Positions 12,227 to 23,745 of a stretch of 64,000 nucleotides of DNA are shown one piece after another. The translations under genes and the position numbers were made by a program. This stretch comes from Cyclospora cayetanensis (taxonomy: Eukaryota; Apicomplexa; Conoidasida; Eucoccidiorida; Eimeriidae): the NCBI RefSeq assembly GCF_002999335.1, contig NW_020312109.1, positions 26,655 to 90,654 of the forward strand, read 5' to 3'. Numbering within the stretch: position 1 is the stretch's first letter; each line of letters starts with the position of its first letter. The notes beneath the pieces were generated by a model. It made no database searches, was not told the DNA's origin, and worked only from the letters and a program-made list of their open reading frames with translations.

Positions 12227-13037
12227 CTAAGCAGAGCCGCACGGCTCCGTAGTAGCCGCAGTCATTATCATCCGTGGCTGATCCAACGCGCATTCGGGAG
12301 GTGTCTGCATCCGTAGTAGAGCTTGAGGTGAATGCGAGAGCTCTTGCTGAGTCTCTTGCTCCTGACACTGATCCCTTTCCTCCTGATCCTCCTGCACCCA
12401 CAGAGAGTACCAGGGCGAACCAGCACCAGATGGATCCTGCTCTTGTTGCTGTTGCTGCTGCTTGTCCATTGACTCCTGCAGACCTTGCTGCTCGGATGTG
12501 TCAATGACATCTTCACCAGCCATGCTGCCCCTGCAGGTGCCGCTAAAAACAACAACAGAGGCGTCGGTGTCTAGAGCTCCCTTCTTCATTCGGATTGCAG
12601 CAGGTCCTTCACAGGGAGAGGCGGCTTTCCTTTTCATGCAGAGCAAAGCTTCTTCCTCCAGAGAGTCTCCTGATGCGTCCTCTCTCGCTACACTGGAAGC
12701 GGGAGTGCTGCTCTCTGTGCTCCCGCTGGATGCAGCGCCACGCGGCTCTGCAGAACGAGGCACAGCCACATCCTCAACATCAGCCTCATAAGCATCCGAA
12801 ATTCCCAACAGCCGACTGCCATCCTCTGCCGGCTGCTGCTCCTGCTGCATACAGTGGCTTCTACCTGCCCCTTCGTTGGAGCACTCCTCCAGCTGCTTGG
12901 TTTGGTGCAGCTCTTGGAGCTCCCCTCCTTGGGAGTGCTGCTGAGGCTGCAGTGCGTCTTGAGCCTCCTTCTGAAAAACAGCCTGCTGTCTCTGCTCCAG
13001 CTTTTCCAACTTCATGTGCAACAGATCGGTACACCCG

Positions 13038-13088
<51 letters not shown>

Positions 13089-13916
13089 ATCCAAGACACT
13101 GCTACTTCACGCGCAGCAGCGGAACCTCCAAAGGGCTCGACTGGAAATGCGAAGATGAACTGTGCGCAGCTGGGAGGCCCTTGGCAGCCGTCTGCTTGCG
13201 AGCTGTTAGGCAAGGCTAGCCACGCCGCAAGCCGCTCCGAATAGACCAGTTCGCCTTCTGCCCCCTTGGTAGCAGCAGCAGAAGCAACGGCAACAGCAGC
13301 AGCGGCATCAGCTTGAACACCGTGCACGCTCGCCTCCGAACAGAGCAAAGCCGCCGTCCTCCTGCCGGAGCACACTGCAGGCTCTGTTCTATGAGCTGGC
13401 AGCGATGGCTGCTGCTCCTGCTGCAGTTGGTGCTTCCCGCCAGTCGCCTCGCTGTCGCTGCGGAGCCGCTGCAAGGCACCACAGCGATAGCAGCGGAGGC
13501 AGCTTGAATCGAATGAAGCTGCTCCTGCTGTGCTGTCGGCAGGCATCAGTTGCTGCTCCTTTTCCTCGCCCCCGCAGTTCGCCGCGTCTTCTCCCCCAGC
13601 AGCAAACACGTGGCTGCCATGACCAGTTCCTCGCTCGGCTGCCTTGAGAGTGACGCCTGCTGCTGGATCGTTCGCGCTCTCAGCCTCTGAGGCTGAGTCT
13701 CCTGCCTCCAGCAGCAAGGAGGCAACACCGTTGCTGCTGCTGCCGTTGCTGCTGCCGACAGGCGTTGCATCATCCCAAGGAGTTCTTGCTCCTTCCGGGG
13801 AGGCGGCGTATGCAGAAGACACTCCAAAGAGGTGCATGTGCTGCCGTGTTACGAGAGGCTGCTGCTGCTGCTGCTGCAATGGTGGCAGCCCTTGGGAGTG
13901 GCGAACCATCGGCAGC

Positions 13917-13949
<33 letters not shown>

Positions 13950-14799
13950 ACGCAGCTGTCGGGAGCCAGGTACCTGTGCTGCAGCTGCTGGGGTGTTGCA
14001 TGCGCTATCGGAAGAGTGGACACCCCCAAGTGGCAGTGCTGCGGTTGCTGCTGGTCGTGCTGCAGCAGCACGTGCGGATGCATCTGCGGGGGGTACTCAT
14101 GCTGCAGCAGCCTCCGTTGCTGCTGCTGGCACGGCGGCTGCTGCTGCTGCCGTTCTTGCTGCAGCATTACAAGGTGGTGCTGATGCTGCTGGGCATGGGG
14201 GAACAACCTTTGCTCCTGCACGAGCAAATGCCCCTTTTGCTGCTGCTGCTGCTGCTGCTCAACGGCTCCCAATAGGTCGACAGCAGCAGCATCGGCTTGC
14301 GCAGCCGTCGAAGCCGACGGCGTTGCGGCTGCAGCGCTCAGCAACCTCTGAGGGGAGAAAGAGCTCCCCAAGGGGGCGGAAACAGCGACAGTGGCAGGTG
14401 CTGCTGCGACGGGAGAGCAGCATCCGTGAGAATCCCTAGAAAATCCAAAGGCCAATTCCTGCTGCTGTTGCTGCGGCAGAGGGGAAGACTCGTAGCAGTG
14501 CTTTCGCAGCTGCCTTCTATCCCCCGCGCAGTAGCCATGCCAGGGTGTGCTGTGCATGGGAGTCGCTGCTGCTGCTGCAGAAGCCGCTGCGGCTGCTGCT
14601 GCCATCTGGAGAGCCCTATAGGGGCCGTACTTTTTGCAGGAGAAGGATTTATTGACTTTTGTCTCTTGAGTCTTTACGAGAGCTCTGAAGGCGTTCTTGT
14701 GCTCGTCGTATCGAACGCCAAGCGGCAAGGAAAAAAGCAGCGACGGGGGAGGCAAGCACATCGATGGTCCCCGAACTTTTTGCTGCAGCTGCTGCTGCA

Positions 14800-14836
<37 letters not shown>

Positions 14837-16114
14837 AGTGCCAGAGTGAAGAGGTTCTGGCACGAAAAACGCACTTTGTGCTCCTGGCATATGGGCGGCA
14901 CCGCTTGCAGCTGCTCCCCCATTCCACCGACTGGCATGTCCATGCCACCTCTGTTGCTGCTGCGGAGGCTGTGGGTGCGGAGTGGGGTTGCTGTGTTGTG
15001 GCTGCGTTGCGGAGGACGGTGCATGCAGCAAGTGGAGGGGCTGCTGCTGCTGTTGCGGCTGCTGCTGCGGACCGCAGAGTCTGCTGGGAGCTTCCGCGGG
15101 GGGGGGAGATGACTGCAGGAGCCAAGGAATGCTGAGCTGCGGCTGCCTGTGGAGGCAGTGCATGTCGCCTGGGGTTGGATGACGCGGAGATGCTGCTGCT
15201 GCTCCCTTAGGCGGATCGTCCGGCAAGGCACACTCCCCCACAACATAGCTCAACGGCTGCTGCTGCTGCTGGCTTACAGCGTACGCGTGATGGAATTGCT
15301 GCTGCTGCTGTTGCTGCAGATCATACTGCTGCTGTCGCTGCTGCTGCTGTTGCAGAGGCTGCTCGTCGCCGGATCTAAATTTGTCTAGTGTCAAGGGAGT
15401 CATCGCATCGCTGCTGCTTAAGCAGCAGCCTGCACTCAAAGGGTCGTGCTGCTGCTGTTGTCGCTGCCGTTCCTCTCGCTGCTCCTCTTCGGGAGCCGCG
15501 ACGCCTTCTTCGATCAATGCGAAGGCTGGCGTCTCACCCTGAGAATCTGCTGCCTCCCCAACAACAGCAGCAACCCGCTTGGGCCCTGCCTCTGCTGCTG
15601 CTGAGCATACTGATGTCACGCCTGCATCGCCAGCGGTGAGGCTGCCTGCAGCAGCTGCACCGGCGCTGTCTGCAGTGTAAGTCCACTCCCAGGAAGAAGC
15701 CACAGAAGAGCCGCTGCATGAACCGTTTACAGCGGCAGCCCCTTGCTGTTGCCTCCGCTGCTGCTGTTGCTGCATTTCATTCTGTGATGGAATGTGGTGA
15801 GGGTGCACTGCAACATTTGGTGGTTGGAGGACGCGCTGCTGCTGTTGCTGTTGCTGCACACATGTGTGCAGACTTGGGATCTGCTGATGCTGATGCTGCG
15901 ACTGCTGCTGCTGCTCTTGTTGTTGGTCTATCTTGCTGTTGCTGGTGGTACTCAGATCGCTGCTGCCGCTGCTGCTACCACAGTCGCTGCCTTCCTCCGT
16001 TGTGCAGCAAAGCGTCTTGCTGCTGCTGCAGCTACTGCAGAGGCGCCCACTGCAGGCTGGTTGCTGCTCTTGCTGCTCTGCCACAGATCCTGAACATTTC
16101 CACACACCGCGCAT
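12227..16114 (-). CDS. Gln-rich ApiAP2-type DNA-binding protein
   Basis: One long exon, 1295 aa, with its ATG at 16114 immediately after an in-frame TAG and its stop at 12227. More than ten Gln runs and several Ala runs are spread through the protein; the longest is the uninterrupted CTG tract near 13039-13089. At about residues 457-500 lies LPLGVRYDEHKNAFRALV followed by KSFSCKKYGPYRALQMAA. This fits the apicomplexan AP2 domain: Gly-Val-x-Tyr/Phe-Asp, then a Lys-Ser-Phe-Ser-x-Lys-Lys-Tyr-Gly strand/turn, then an Ala-rich helix. That points to sequence-specific transcriptional control in the nucleus. The C-terminal third is acidic, Ser/Ala-rich and carries Lys-Arg-Lys and Arg-Met-Lys-Lys. An open stretch just upstream, ending near 16310 at a strong GTGAGT donor, may be an earlier exon, so the N-terminus is uncertain. 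The AP2 call rests on one short domain read by eye. Confidence 0.65.
13039..13089. repeat. (CTG)17 tract coding poly-Gln on the minus strand
   Basis: Longest uninterrupted trinucleotide run in the window, inside the ApiAP2 exon. The other frames read as Ala, Leu or Cys runs. Confidence 0.95.
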
Positions 16115-17150
16115 CTAGAAGGGGCGTAGCTGCTCGTCTGCGCCTACAATCGTCTTCCTTTCATTGCTCCCATGGGTGCTGCAGCTCCCAACGGTGCTTC
16201 TTCGCTCATGGATGCTTCTGGTGATGTTGCCACGTATGTATCTATCAAGTACAGACGGAGTTGCTGTTTTACCTCTGCCGGTGCAGGTGTTGCTGCTGCG
16301 CGCGACTCACCGAGACAGTAGTCTAGACAGTTCAATGGATTGTTGGATTTGGTATCTAGGACCAATAAGGACCTGCTAAGGCACAACACCCAATGCTGCA
16401 CGGCGAAGATGCCCGCTTATCTACCCTGATGGAGCAAACAACGACCAGCGGTGTCTGCCTAGACACAGCTGCCTTGTCTTCTCTGCACCTCCTTACTCCG
16501 TCCACCTCTGGCTGTCTGTCTGTCTGTACCGGGGGATATACATATATATATATATGCTTGCTAGCCGTGTAGCCTTACAAAAGGGGGGAAGCAGAAGTGC
16601 CTCCTCTTGGAGCATCAGCCGCTTGCGGAGTGTGCAAATCTTTTGAAGGATGAAGAGGAGGTCCGCGTAGCTGATCTTGGTGTTTTTGGTGCTGTTGCGG
16701 ATGCAGTGAGGTACAATCAGTTTGAGTACTGCTGCATTCAGCTGCTGTTGCTGCTGCTGGCGCCGCTAAAGTTGTGGGTAGTGATGATGCCGACGTTGCA
16801 GCTTCAAGCGAGATCAGCGGGGGGGAGCGATGTCTCTGCGGGGAAGGGGTGGTGGAATATTTAGGGCTGCTGGAAATGCAGCTTGGAATCATTATCTCCC
16901 TAAACCGTATTCCCTAATTTGTGAACTCTGAACCCTAAAGCGCCAAGATGACGGAGCTTCTTATCCTACACCCGTAACCCTAACCCTACAGACGACGTAA
17001 ATCAGTGGCTTCCTGCCGATTTGTGCCCTTTCCACCTATGCAAAATCATAAAACCAAAGCTACACAGCGAGATTACCAGAAGCAGGCTCACAGGCGCGAG
17101 TAAGTGCAGGACCACTTCAAGTCGCGCGCGCGGCCGTGTAGTGGCTGGGT
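16115..17150. other. Upstream region of the ApiAP2 gene
   Basis: Contains two short minus-strand open stretches (16401-16144 and 16892-16575) that could be 5' exons of the ApiAP2 gene or leader sequence. The first has a strong GTGAGT donor near 16310. No domain is visible in either. Confidence 0.3.
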
Positions 17151-17417
17151 GACACGTGTGCGTTCGGAAATCAGGGCCAGACGGCTAAATATGAGCCACC
17201 AATTCGATATATATCATTGTGCCCCCCGTTTACGCCGTGGAACGGGACGGAAGACAGGCAACAAGCGAAAGCCGCAGGGATAGGGCGTGTAGGGTGGACC
17301 CTGGGAGAGATGTGCAAATCCGCGAGCACGGGCGCGGCGACAGAGGCAAAACACTGGTTGCCTTCGCCCATTTACCAGGAAATTCGAGAACCCGCAACCC
17401 TAGAAACCCTAGAAACA
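16903..17417. repeat. Interstitial telomere-like repeats
   Basis: Degenerate CCCTAAA/AACCCTA units cluster at 16903-16992 (for example GTAACCCTAACCCTAC) and again at 17395-17417 (AACCCTAGAAACCCTAG). Their unit matches the TTTAGGG telomere repeat type. They are far from any visible chromosome end. Confidence 0.7.
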
Positions 17418-19380
17418 TCAGCCCCAATTGAATCTCCTGTGCAGACGTTCAACTATGGGCCGGCATGCTGTGCTGCGACGGGGTCTGCTGCCGCCGTGTA
17501 TGGCTCGTGCCATCCTCCTCCGGGTTGAGCTGTTTTATTCCGATAAACAATGGCGCCTATATGGGTTCGCCTTTTCTGCAGCATAAATGTCCTACTGCGT
17601 CTGCCCTAAGACCTTGCCTAATGCGGACCTTAGGCAAAGTCGTGTAACTTCGGATGCGCTGCTTGAGACGCCATGCTGCCGTGGCTGGCTCTTATCCGTA
17701 AAGCGAAATCCACGAAAATCGTTATCCATTTGTTATATGTCGGCCGGTTGTTTCTTTTGTTCTCCGAACGGCAGGCATGAATAGGCCGCATTCTCATCAA
17801 TGTGGGGCTATCGCCGGCAACTGCAGCAGCAGTCGTCCGACAAAGGGATCCACACAGTGCACCATTGCTTAGACTATTGCATTGCCCTTCATCTACAGCC
17901 CATAAATTATTGAATATGAAGTGCTATGTAATGCATGCCAGATCATTCAAAACTACGGCGTTACGCCCGTGCATCCCGTGCTATCGTGCACACGGCCTGG
18001 AGGCGTTTAACGGGCTCCTACTTCTGCTGACACACGACAGTGCGACTCAGAATGTCTGCAGCACTTGAGGGACTCTTAAAAATTTTAATGAAGTACATTT
18101 GAGACCGCACAAAACACCATGGCCTCGTTCTATGAAAGATGCACCGTTGGACAAAAGTGTGCGATCAGCATCCACAGCGAGGCGCCGGGGACTCTCTGCT
18201 ATGCCACCGGTTTTCTACGGTCACTCGTTTCATTGCTCTGTATCATTAAATACTCCGCCATACACTCCGTGCAAAAAATTCAAAAGATAGGAACTCACAC
18301 CAAATAACAGCAGGGTATTTGTGTGCTAGAGGAGGTGAGATATGGAACCGTGGAGAAGCCTCACGCTGGGGTCCCCCCAGGAAATAAAACACATTGAAAA
18401 TTCACTGTATAATCTGAGTAGTAATTCTCATGCATTGCTTAAATGGGCTACTTCTGAGACCTCCGCTTCGCCGTGAGGTCGCATGATCTTCTCGGGCTGC
18501 AGTAACGGGGAGCAGCTGACGTTCAGGCGGTAGAACTGTCCTAAAATGCCGAGCACACTTTTCACACAGTGAACAGGAACGGTTCATTTCCCTGTATAGA
18601 AGAAATTTGGTCAAAGGGAGAACGAATGGGGGATACAACATCCATTTCTACAATCGCCTCTTGTTCACAACAAATGCCTACTGACGTTTGCTTAGACATT
18701 GTCGCCTGCTACCGCAGAGCGCGCTACGCGCCAGAGCGATGGACTACACAAGGAAGTTAGTATTTCTGAGTTATGCGCAAACACTGCTTCATTCCCTGCG
18801 AGACAAGCAAAGAGAATCATCATCCACTACAACTGTGTGTGTCTGTGCATGCATGTGTACTTGTTTGTGATTGTCTTCATATGCGTAAACAAGCAAACAA
18901 GGCGTGCAAGCAGTGTTGTTTTATACATGATGCTCTGTCTTCTCATCTGATGCATTCGCATTGCGTCAAGTGGGGTGCTAGAGTTTCTGGTGTTTGCGGG
19001 ATATCGAAGCCTGTCAGTAGCAGTGCTAGCCCACCTCTTTTGCGGCGAAGCCTAATAGGGCCAGCTTGAATCTGCCTGCTACTTGTACATTTGGAAGGAG
19101 TGCGAGGTGAACTGTCTCCCTACGGAGACGCTTTACCTCGCACACTATACAAGCTTCATAAAGAGTTGTATAGTGTTAGTCCAAAAAGCCCCCTCCCTCC
19201 CTTGCCTGTGTCCCTCGGAGTCTCCACATAAAAGGATAAGGACCATCAGGGTGCGCGTAGTTGGACCGTCCAAGCACTAGAGCGTTCACAACCATATACA
19301 CATAGCATTTTGTGCCGACGCAAGCAACAATGCATCTTTTTGCATCGTGCCAACGATACACTGTGATAAATACGGTATAC
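17418..19380. other. Gene-free, stop-dense sequence
   Basis: No coding, RNA or repeat feature that I can support. The base composition matches the relic-rich block that follows. Confidence 0.5.
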
Positions 19381-20059
19381 AAGCAGACACCCAAAAAAGC
19401 AAATTGCTTTCGAAGTCTTGATCAAATGGTAATCCTCTCGTACAAAGTCCCCAAGTGTAACTTAGCGCGCTACAGACACGTATGTAGTAGCTCGCACAGT
19501 AAATCAATTCCACGTGTAATTCACCCCGCTGCATATTCCTTCGGCAATTCAAAATGCCCGTCCTCGTGCACCTAACCTGTTCGCCGAGACCGACTGTGCA
19601 GAGGAGAGTGCAGGGATTCCCGCCAAATTGCCACTCCCCAGGAAGGCAAAAACACGAAAAAGTGAGAAGAAAATTCTAGGCGTTTGTCGGCTGCTGAAGA
19701 TAATTTGATAGGAAAAAAGGCACAAACGCTAGCCAATAAGGAACAACGGCCCAAACCAACACGACTGTGGCGGCCCGATGGCTCGCTGCCGTCGGTGCTC
19801 TGGTATGTGTGGGCTCCCTGCGATGGTAAACACAAGACAAGCAAAAAGAGTCAGGGAAACTAACGTCTACACACACACAGGATCTGTGTGTGGATATGCA
19901 CGCAGACAGAGCCGATGCACGCAGAAAAGTCGACTCTAAAGCCCAAAGGAGGCCTAAGGAGTATTATGGGTAAAGCATAGTTGCGCGTGTCGGTGCATAA
20001 ATCTTTAAGTGTGAAACACCCCTTGACAGTAACAATCAAGAGCTTTACCAGCAAAGCTC

Positions 20060-20935
20060 TTAGATAAAGGCACCTATCCCGGGCAGACCAGCAGCGAGGA
20101 AGGAATGCCAATCGTGAAAAGTGAGGAACACAGTCCATAATGAGTCGCGCTAAACAGCGAGCAGCAATTTCTTTCGCAGGCAGCGAATCCCAACATTGCT
20201 CTGCCGTCAACCAATGAGGCCGGTAAACCCCAAATGGTTTACTAGAACTCCCGTCTAGGGCTAACTTAACGCTCAATAGTCCTACGCTACAACAGTCTTG
20301 GAATCCAGCAAATCTACGGTTTCTTGTTGTTTTTTCGCCTCCAAGCAAGTAAGCTGCTGCGCAGCCAACTCTACGAAAAGCCGAGAGGCCTCGAAGCTTT
20401 CAAAGGAAGCCAATATTGAAACTTCTCATCATCGATGCTGACCACATGGTCGCAAGCATGCTCTGGTCACCTTCCAGAGTAGCTCATCAAGCTTGCCGAT
20501 CCACCAAAACCAAATATCTATGCTCAGAACCCATAACCAAGCAGCCCTTCTCATAGATGCGAGTTTTGTCTTTCTCCCTTTTGAGAATTTCGCATACATT
20601 AGCGTGCGCTAGAGAGCCGTTCTCGGTAAACCTCCGCTGCTAGGCGTGGCTGCTGCTGCCAAACCACCAGGTCCAGGCATGGGCCAGCGAGTCCTCCCTA
20701 AGATAACTACAAAAATGTTATCCTTATGCTAGACCTTTGGCAGTCCAACCGTAAAGCCCATAGCCAGAGCAGTCCAAATTCTATCAGGGACCAGACGGCT
20801 CTGCAGAAGGCCGGGTTCGGGGGAGTTGGACGACTTCAGCTGTAGACACTCTTAGCATGGCCATGCGTTTGCCTTGCTAAGGAATGCCTGACGGGCCACC
20901 AGAAAGACAGTGAGATCTTTTACATTGTGGTGTAA
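20060..20935 (-). pseudogene. Ty3/gypsy-type integrase relic
   Basis: Minus-strand reading from 20935 down gives a degenerate His-His..Cys..Cys zinc-binding region, then PEPGLLQSRLVPDRIW, then TALAMGFTVGLPKV and DNIFVVILGRTRWPM. This follows the integrase order: zinc finger, Pro-x-Gly-Leu-Leu-Gln-Pro-Leu, Trp-x-x-Ile-x-Met-Asp-Phe, Gly-Leu-Pro, and a Val-Val-x-Asp-Arg strand. The first catalytic Asp is replaced by Gly. A second part at about 20225-20060 (LTAEQCWDSLPAKEIAAR, then IMDCVPHFSRLAF) resembles the next catalytic segment. Many stops interrupt it. A further trace (TRGLPFDQDFESN) lies at about 19400-19460 on the same strand. Confidence 0.6.
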
Positions 20936-21129
20936 ATCCCGACAAGATCATGTGACTATGATTTGCGCAGCCTGAAACTGCAGACGGATGTCGAAATTTT
21001 TTGTTTGAATCGCAGCAAGCCATATTTGACGTTGTAGTGCTCCTTCCTTCTGCCATTTTGCAATTTTGGCAATATTGGCAAATACTTCGGTGTCAAAACC
21101 ATCAGACACGCAGTTTTGGTAGGAACCGT

Positions 21130-21370
21130 AAATCATCTCAGACCCGAGCGGTTGGGTTCACAGTAGTGGACCACTGGGTCAATGCGAGAGCGCCCCAACG
21201 GCCATGGTTGTGCTGCTCGTGTTGCACCCCGTCGCGAAATTGTACCGAGGGAACAGCCCGAGCAAACACACAATCCTAGGATCGTCAAAGTTCTCAAAAC
21301 TTGTAGGGTACATAAAAGGGTGATGGTTGGCTTAGACCGTAAAATGGAGCCCAGGTAAAAGGCACACACA
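21130..21370 (-). pseudogene. Ty3/gypsy-type RNase H relic
   Basis: The minus-strand frame contains GCSLGTISRRGATRAAQPWP followed by LGRSRIDPVVHYCEP. This matches Gly-Ala-Val-Leu-x-Gln, then Gln-Pro-x-Ala-x-x-Ser-Arg-x-Leu-x-Pro-x-Glu-x-x-Tyr of retroelement RNase H. The first catalytic Asp is lost. It lies just upstream, in element order, of the integrase relic 20935-20060 on the same strand, so both may come from one insertion. Confidence 0.5.
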
Positions 21371-21734
21371 TTTTCTCACGCCTCGTCACTCCGCATAGAG
21401 TTTCATCTCTTGCACTCTGTACCGCTGCTCGGTTTTGGTAAAGCGTTGGAAATAAGAAACAAGAATCTGGTATTCTTAATTGTTCGCATCCTGATGAGAG
21501 AGAATAGTAACAACTGCTATGCTAGTATCATGTGTTGCTATCAAAGAAACATGCTTACAACCGGGTGGCACAGGTATCGAAGGAACTTATCAGGAGGCTA
21601 ATGAGGGCCCTTGCTCCGGCATTGGCCTCCTCCGTCCAAGTAACAGATTGCCTTTGTTTATTAGATCCGCCAAAGCAGCAGCGATCCGAGCATATTCATT
21701 AAAATTTAAGTAATCAGATGCAAGCCGGTAGTGT

Positions 21735-22340
21735 GTCGCATCGTCCGTGTGCAAAAACAAACAAAAGCCTTGCCCTGACTGCTTGGATTTTTGCTAAAAA
21801 TGGCTCTTATCCCGCAGTCGAAGCATGGACTCCCGGCAAACACTGGCCTGTCACACGTACCACAACGTTTCCCACAGCAGCTAAAGCACGCTTCACGTGT
21901 TGTAGATGATTTTGATGTTTCGACTGAAGATACAAGCGTCACCCATGTAACCAGCCATCCACATTTCCTTTTTAAGCTCATTAAAAATTCGAGTAAGGTG
22001 CCGTTGTAGTGCGGATGAGGCATCCTCAAGTCTCTACGGCCAATAAATATGCTTGAGTTTAGGGGTGTGAGTGGTGTGTGAGTGTGGAATGCCGAATTGT
22101 GCCTGACATCTGAGTGAATGAGACCTGCCAACGGCGTTCGTGAAGTCAGATATGGCACAGACAGTTGATCCGTGTAATTTGTCAAGTACTCCACCATTAT
22201 GGGTCACCTGTAACTTCTCTTCCGAATTGCCCATGCGCAGGGGCTTTAAGCTAGCGCACATGCTCCAGCTTTTGTTTTTTATTTTGAAGCAGACACGAAC
22301 TTACACCCAAAGCGTTGGTTGATTCCTGCACGTTGTCTTT
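21735..22340 (+). pseudogene. Ty3/gypsy-type reverse transcriptase relic
   Basis: The plus-strand frame shows GLPANTGLSHVPQRFPQQ, then VVDDFDVSTEDTSVTHVTS, then a frame with NMLEFRGVSGV and RPANGVREVRYGTDS..FVKYSTIMGHL. The order matches the reverse transcriptase palm and connection: Phe-Gly-Leu-x-Asn-Ala, Tyr-x-Asp-Asp, His-x-x-His, Phe-Leu-Gly-x-x-Val-Ser, Pro-x-Asn-Val-x-Glu-Val-Arg, Tyr-Tyr-Arg-x-Phe. One Asp-Asp pair remains; six or more stops break the frame. Its orientation is opposite to the RNase H/integrase relics beside it. Confidence 0.55.
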
Positions 22341-22952
22341 CTCTTAGAAGCTCCTCTGTCTGCAATTCAAACTCTTCCATCTGCTACTATGGTTTCTGAT
22401 ATAGAGGAACAAAGCTTGAGGCAGGCCCGAAGATTAGCTCAATATGGGGCGCTGGACGACCAGCACGTGGGTAGCCTGTCATTATTTTAAAACTCCGCAA
22501 ATCCCTTGAGATTCCTATTCTTGCTGTTTCTCGGCTAGAGTTTACCCACATGTCTTTTTCAAAGCAGTAACGAAACCAGCAATACGGAAGCCATGTTCAA
22601 AACTGTCTTCTCTGTCTGCTCTGCTGAGCCGCCGCATGGAGACTCCGCTTCAAGTTGCTGGATTACCTACTCCACGCCACTAACCGCAGATGAAATAAGC
22701 GTTTTCAAAGAGTACGAGTGTTGCTTATTCTAGCACTTCATGGCGCACTAACCTTCACAGCGTCCAGTGTCACACGCTTACACGCTTCCCGTGGGGTCAT
22801 ACACTGCACAGCTAAGAATACATCTTTCTGTGGAGGTTCAACGTGAAAGTCATGTACCATGGCCGTAGAGCCCATTTTGGATGCGAAGTAGCGCTTACTT
22901 AGCGTAGCATTGCCAGTTCTTTCGTTCTGCCGTCACTCAGCGAGCCAGAGTC

Positions 22953-23390
22953 ATGAAGACTGAGCAAACGAGTGGATTGGTAGACTACACTTCTGCACTG
23001 TCTCCTCAAATAACAAATCCACTTCACATCGAGCTTCATCTAACGCTCGTTATTTTTGACTATTATTATGATATAGTATTGGCGCAGAATCGACCTGTCA
23101 TAGGTGTCCAACTGAGGCAATATCCTCGTATTAGCCCCATTCATTTCGCCGCAGCCGGCGTGGGAAGCTCCCCGTTTTCCCTGATAGGTCCATTGCCTGC
23201 CAAACAGCTTGCTTTATTGACCCCAGATTTGATCACGTCCTTCGGGGTGTTTGTGTGCTCGTATAGGTCCGGAATAAAAGCCCCGACTTCCCACCATACA
23301 ATCGAATCCGTTGTGGGGAAACACTCCTCGCTGCTTAGGAGAGCGAGGTCTTTCTATACTTCTTTTCCCGTTCATTTAAGAATGTAAGCT
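22953..23390 (+). pseudogene. Possible N-terminal RT-domain relic
   Basis: A 144-codon open stretch. Its last third, CSYRSGIKAPTSHHTIESVV followed by ARSFYTSF, resembles the Tyr-Arg-x-Leu-Asn..Thr..Tyr-Pro-x-Pro..Ala-x-x-Phe-Ser segment that precedes the reverse transcriptase palm. QNRPVIGVQLRQYPRISP fits the region before it. The similarity is weak. It could equally be a chance open frame. Confidence 0.3.
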
Positions 23391-23559
23391 AGGGCCAGCC
23401 GACATAGGTCCGGCATCCAGATATTGTAGATCCCCAATAGGTTCCTGTTTTTCGCAAGAACCTGTGTTCCACTTTGGCGCTCCCTACTAATCCATTTATA
23501 TCATCAACAAAGTACTAGTAAGGAACCGCCTATTTGCTTTGATTCTTAGCATACCTTAT

Positions 23560-23745
23560 TTATTGCAAAATTGGCTTTGCTTGAAACAACAAAACGCAGT
23601 GTTTTGGGTGTTATGCGCAATTAGCTGTGAATTCTCCGAGTGCTCAGAGGGTGCAACTAACCACACCCTAGCTCTCCCCCTCTCCTCACCTCGAGAACTC
23701 TGAAGGTAACGAAGAGGGGAAGGAGCGAGCGTTTATGGTCGATAT
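23560..23745 (+). repeat. Dispersed LTR-like repeat, copy 3
   Basis: Contains TGCGCAATTAGCTGTGAATT, CTCCGAGTGCTCAGAGGGTG and a following CTCCCCCTCTCCTCACC tract that aligns with 11.1 kb. Confidence 0.6.

Noticed and set aside
12595..16230. Many long open frames on the plus strand and other minus frames rich in Cys, Leu or Ala
   Set aside because: They are frame shadows of the CTG/CAG repeats in the Gln-rich ApiAP2 exon. Only the minus Gln frame carries a domain.
20948..21136. Minus-strand open stretch between the RNase H and integrase relics as a separate gene
   Set aside because: Position fits the degenerate linker between the two element domains. No independent start or domain.
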